This document shows positions 4,677-5,615 of a stretch of DNA of 5,615 bases, in pieces (position 1 is the first letter of the stretch; every line of letters begins with the position of its first letter). A program made the position numbers and the translations under genes. The stretch is from CAZNVB01 sp964651495 (GTDB lineage Bacteria; Acidobacteriota; Aminicenantia; Aminicenantales; UBA8522): positions 1 to 5,615 of the forward strand of contig CAZYWP010000163.1 of assembly GCA_964651495.1 (NCBI GenBank), written 5' to 3'. The notes under the pieces are model-generated. The model worked only from the letters and a program-made list of their open reading frames with translations, did not search any database and was not told the origin of the DNA.

Positions 4677-5615
4677 CCGACCTTCCTCCCGGACTCAGCG
4701 GCGAGGACTTCAGTCTTGCGGCGACAGCCTGTTTTTTGGGGGGATCGGCGTTCTTCGAGAAAACGTAGTAAGCCCTTCGGGCCGGGAATATTTTCTCCAT
4801 GGCCGGGTCATATTTTTCGTGAAGGCCGGTTTCGATCTCGACCTCCCGACGGAATCCCAGGTTTTCGAACCGCCCGACCCACCAGTCACTCACGGCGCAG
4901 ATGATGTGCCCGTTTTTGGGATAGCCGTAGTCATCGACGGGAACGGCCCGGAAAATTCTCCCAGCGGCCGCATCCTGTTCCCACTCCGCGAAGTCGACCC
5001 GGAAGATCTCTCCGAACGCCTTGTCCTTGCCGTAGGCGGGAATATTGGCATAGAGATAACCGCCGTCTTTGAGCAGGCCGTGGAGCTCGGAGATATATTC
5101 GTCCAGCTTGTTCGGGTTGAGGTGCTCGAAGATGTCCAGCCCGAGGATGAGGTCGTACCGCCGGTCCAACGCGAGGTCAAGGAGGTCGCCGCAGTGAATC
5201 CGGCCGCTGATCTCGGGAAACGTTTTGTCCAGAGCCATTCGGCTGATCTCCACTCCTTCCCCGAAAATTCCTTTGTCCTGGAGACATTTCAGGACGGCGC
5301 CGTTGGCGCAGCCGAAGTCAAGGACCGAGCCGGGCTCGAACTCGGCCGCGATGTCGGCCATCATCCGCTTGTCTTCATCGATGAGGAAGCTCCACACTCC
5401 CGGCCGTTCGTAGTAGCCGTTTTCGATGACCTTCCGCTCCAGCCAGTCGAAATCCTCCTCGGCCGCGGCCCGGAAGACCCGGGTTTTTTCTTTTCCGTCA
5501 GGGGAGGTCAGGATGGCGTAGCTCTCCGGGCGTTCGTCCTGGATGGGCAGGAGCTTGATGTAGTGGTGGATGTTGTCCCTGACGGTCTTAAAGACAAACT
5601 CGGCCGCCTCGGTGA
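4669..5615 (-). CDS. Class I SAM-dependent methyltransferase with N-terminal extension (5' partial)
   Basis: At least 314 residues are visible and the gene continues past the right edge: the frame has no stop from the window end down to 4669. A GTG at 5397 is the first candidate start in the visible frame, but the 72 codons before it read as normal protein (for example FVFKTVRDNIHHYIKLLPIQ), so the true start is probably outside the window. The C-terminal part is a Rossmann-fold methyltransferase of the Methyltransf_23/11 type. Motif I is VLDFGCANG (visible residues 97-105), the acidic ribose-binding residue lies in GVEIS (E122), HCGDLLDL supplies the adenine-side Asp, and motif IV is LGLDIFEHL (about 158-165), followed by LLKDGGYLYANIP. 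The acceptor is unknown. Free-standing enzymes of this type often act on small molecules, lipids or surface sugars. The upstream part could be a separate domain that I do not recognise. It overlaps the CbiX-like gene by 8 nt. Confidence 0.85.
   Translation of the reverse strand, partial: TEAAEFVFKTVRDNIHHYIKLLPIQDERPESYAILTSPDGKEKTRVFRAAAEEDFDWLERKVIENGYYERPGVWSFLIDEDKRMMADIAAEFEPGSVLDFGCANGAVLKCLQDKGIFGEGVEISRMALDKTFPEISGRIHCGDLLDLALDRRYDLILGLDIFEHLNPNKLDEYISELHGLLKDGGYLYANIPAYGKDKAFGEIFRVDFAEWEQDAAAGRIFRAVPVDDYGYPKNGHIICAVSDWWVGRFENLGFRREVEIETGLHEKYDPAMEKIFPARRAYYVFSKNADPPKKQAVAARLKSSPLSPGGRSDG
4685..4689 (-). promoter_or_regulatory. Ribosome binding site of the CbiX-like gene
   Basis: GGAGG on the minus strand lies 8 nt before the ATG at 4676, inside the end of the methyltransferase gene. 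It confirms the start that gives the 8-nt overlap with the methyltransferase stop (TAA at 4671-4669). Confidence 0.6.

Noticed and set aside
1..5615. CRISPR array, tRNA, rRNA or transposase
   Set aside because: No spaced direct repeats, no tRNA- or rRNA-like sequence and no transposase motif were found on reading either strand.

Overview
The window is about 60% GC, densely packed, and almost entirely coding. It looks like an anaerobic bacterium (or less likely an archaeon). The main reason is an aldehyde:ferredoxin oxidoreductase-family gene, an oxygen-sensitive tungsten/molybdenum enzyme class typical of anaerobes. The sequence alone does not fix the phylum. A GC-rich anaerobic lineage such as Aminicenantes, Desulfobacterota or a relative would fit, but this is a guess.

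Region 1 (20-3994, plus strand) is a tight four-gene run, probably one operon. It holds a small THEP1-like P-loop NTPase, a MoaD/ThiS-type ubiquitin-fold sulfur carrier ending in Gly-Gly-Gly, a full-length AOR-family oxidoreductase, and a 438-residue protein with two class II aldolase/adducin domains. The gaps are 15 nt and 4 nt, followed by a 4-nt ATGA overlap. MoaD supplies the dithiolene sulfur of the pterin cofactor that AOR needs. The aldolase could supply (or consume) an aldehyde that the AOR oxidises (or makes). The second aldolase domain has lost its zinc and phosphate ligands, so it is probably structural or regulatory. The NTPase may be linked to metal or cofactor handling, but this rests on context only.

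Region 2 (3995-4142) is the gap between convergent genes. It is almost filled by a nested inverted-repeat structure: a long imperfect closing stem (arms 3997-4023 and 4109-4136) enclosing a perfect 11-bp hairpin (4025-4053) and a smaller 5-bp hairpin. It may be a bidirectional terminator, a repeated palindromic element, or both.

Region 3 (5615-4143, minus strand) holds two genes overlapping by 8 nt. The upstream one is a class I SAM-dependent methyltransferase whose reading frame runs off the right edge, with at least 72 extra residues before the first in-frame GTG. The downstream one is a CbiX/SirB-like single-domain chelatase homologue with an enlarged N-terminal segment. No other tetrapyrrole gene is visible.

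The strongest candidate for something new is the AOR-MoaD-tandem aldolase-NTPase gene set. Second is the structured element between the two operons.
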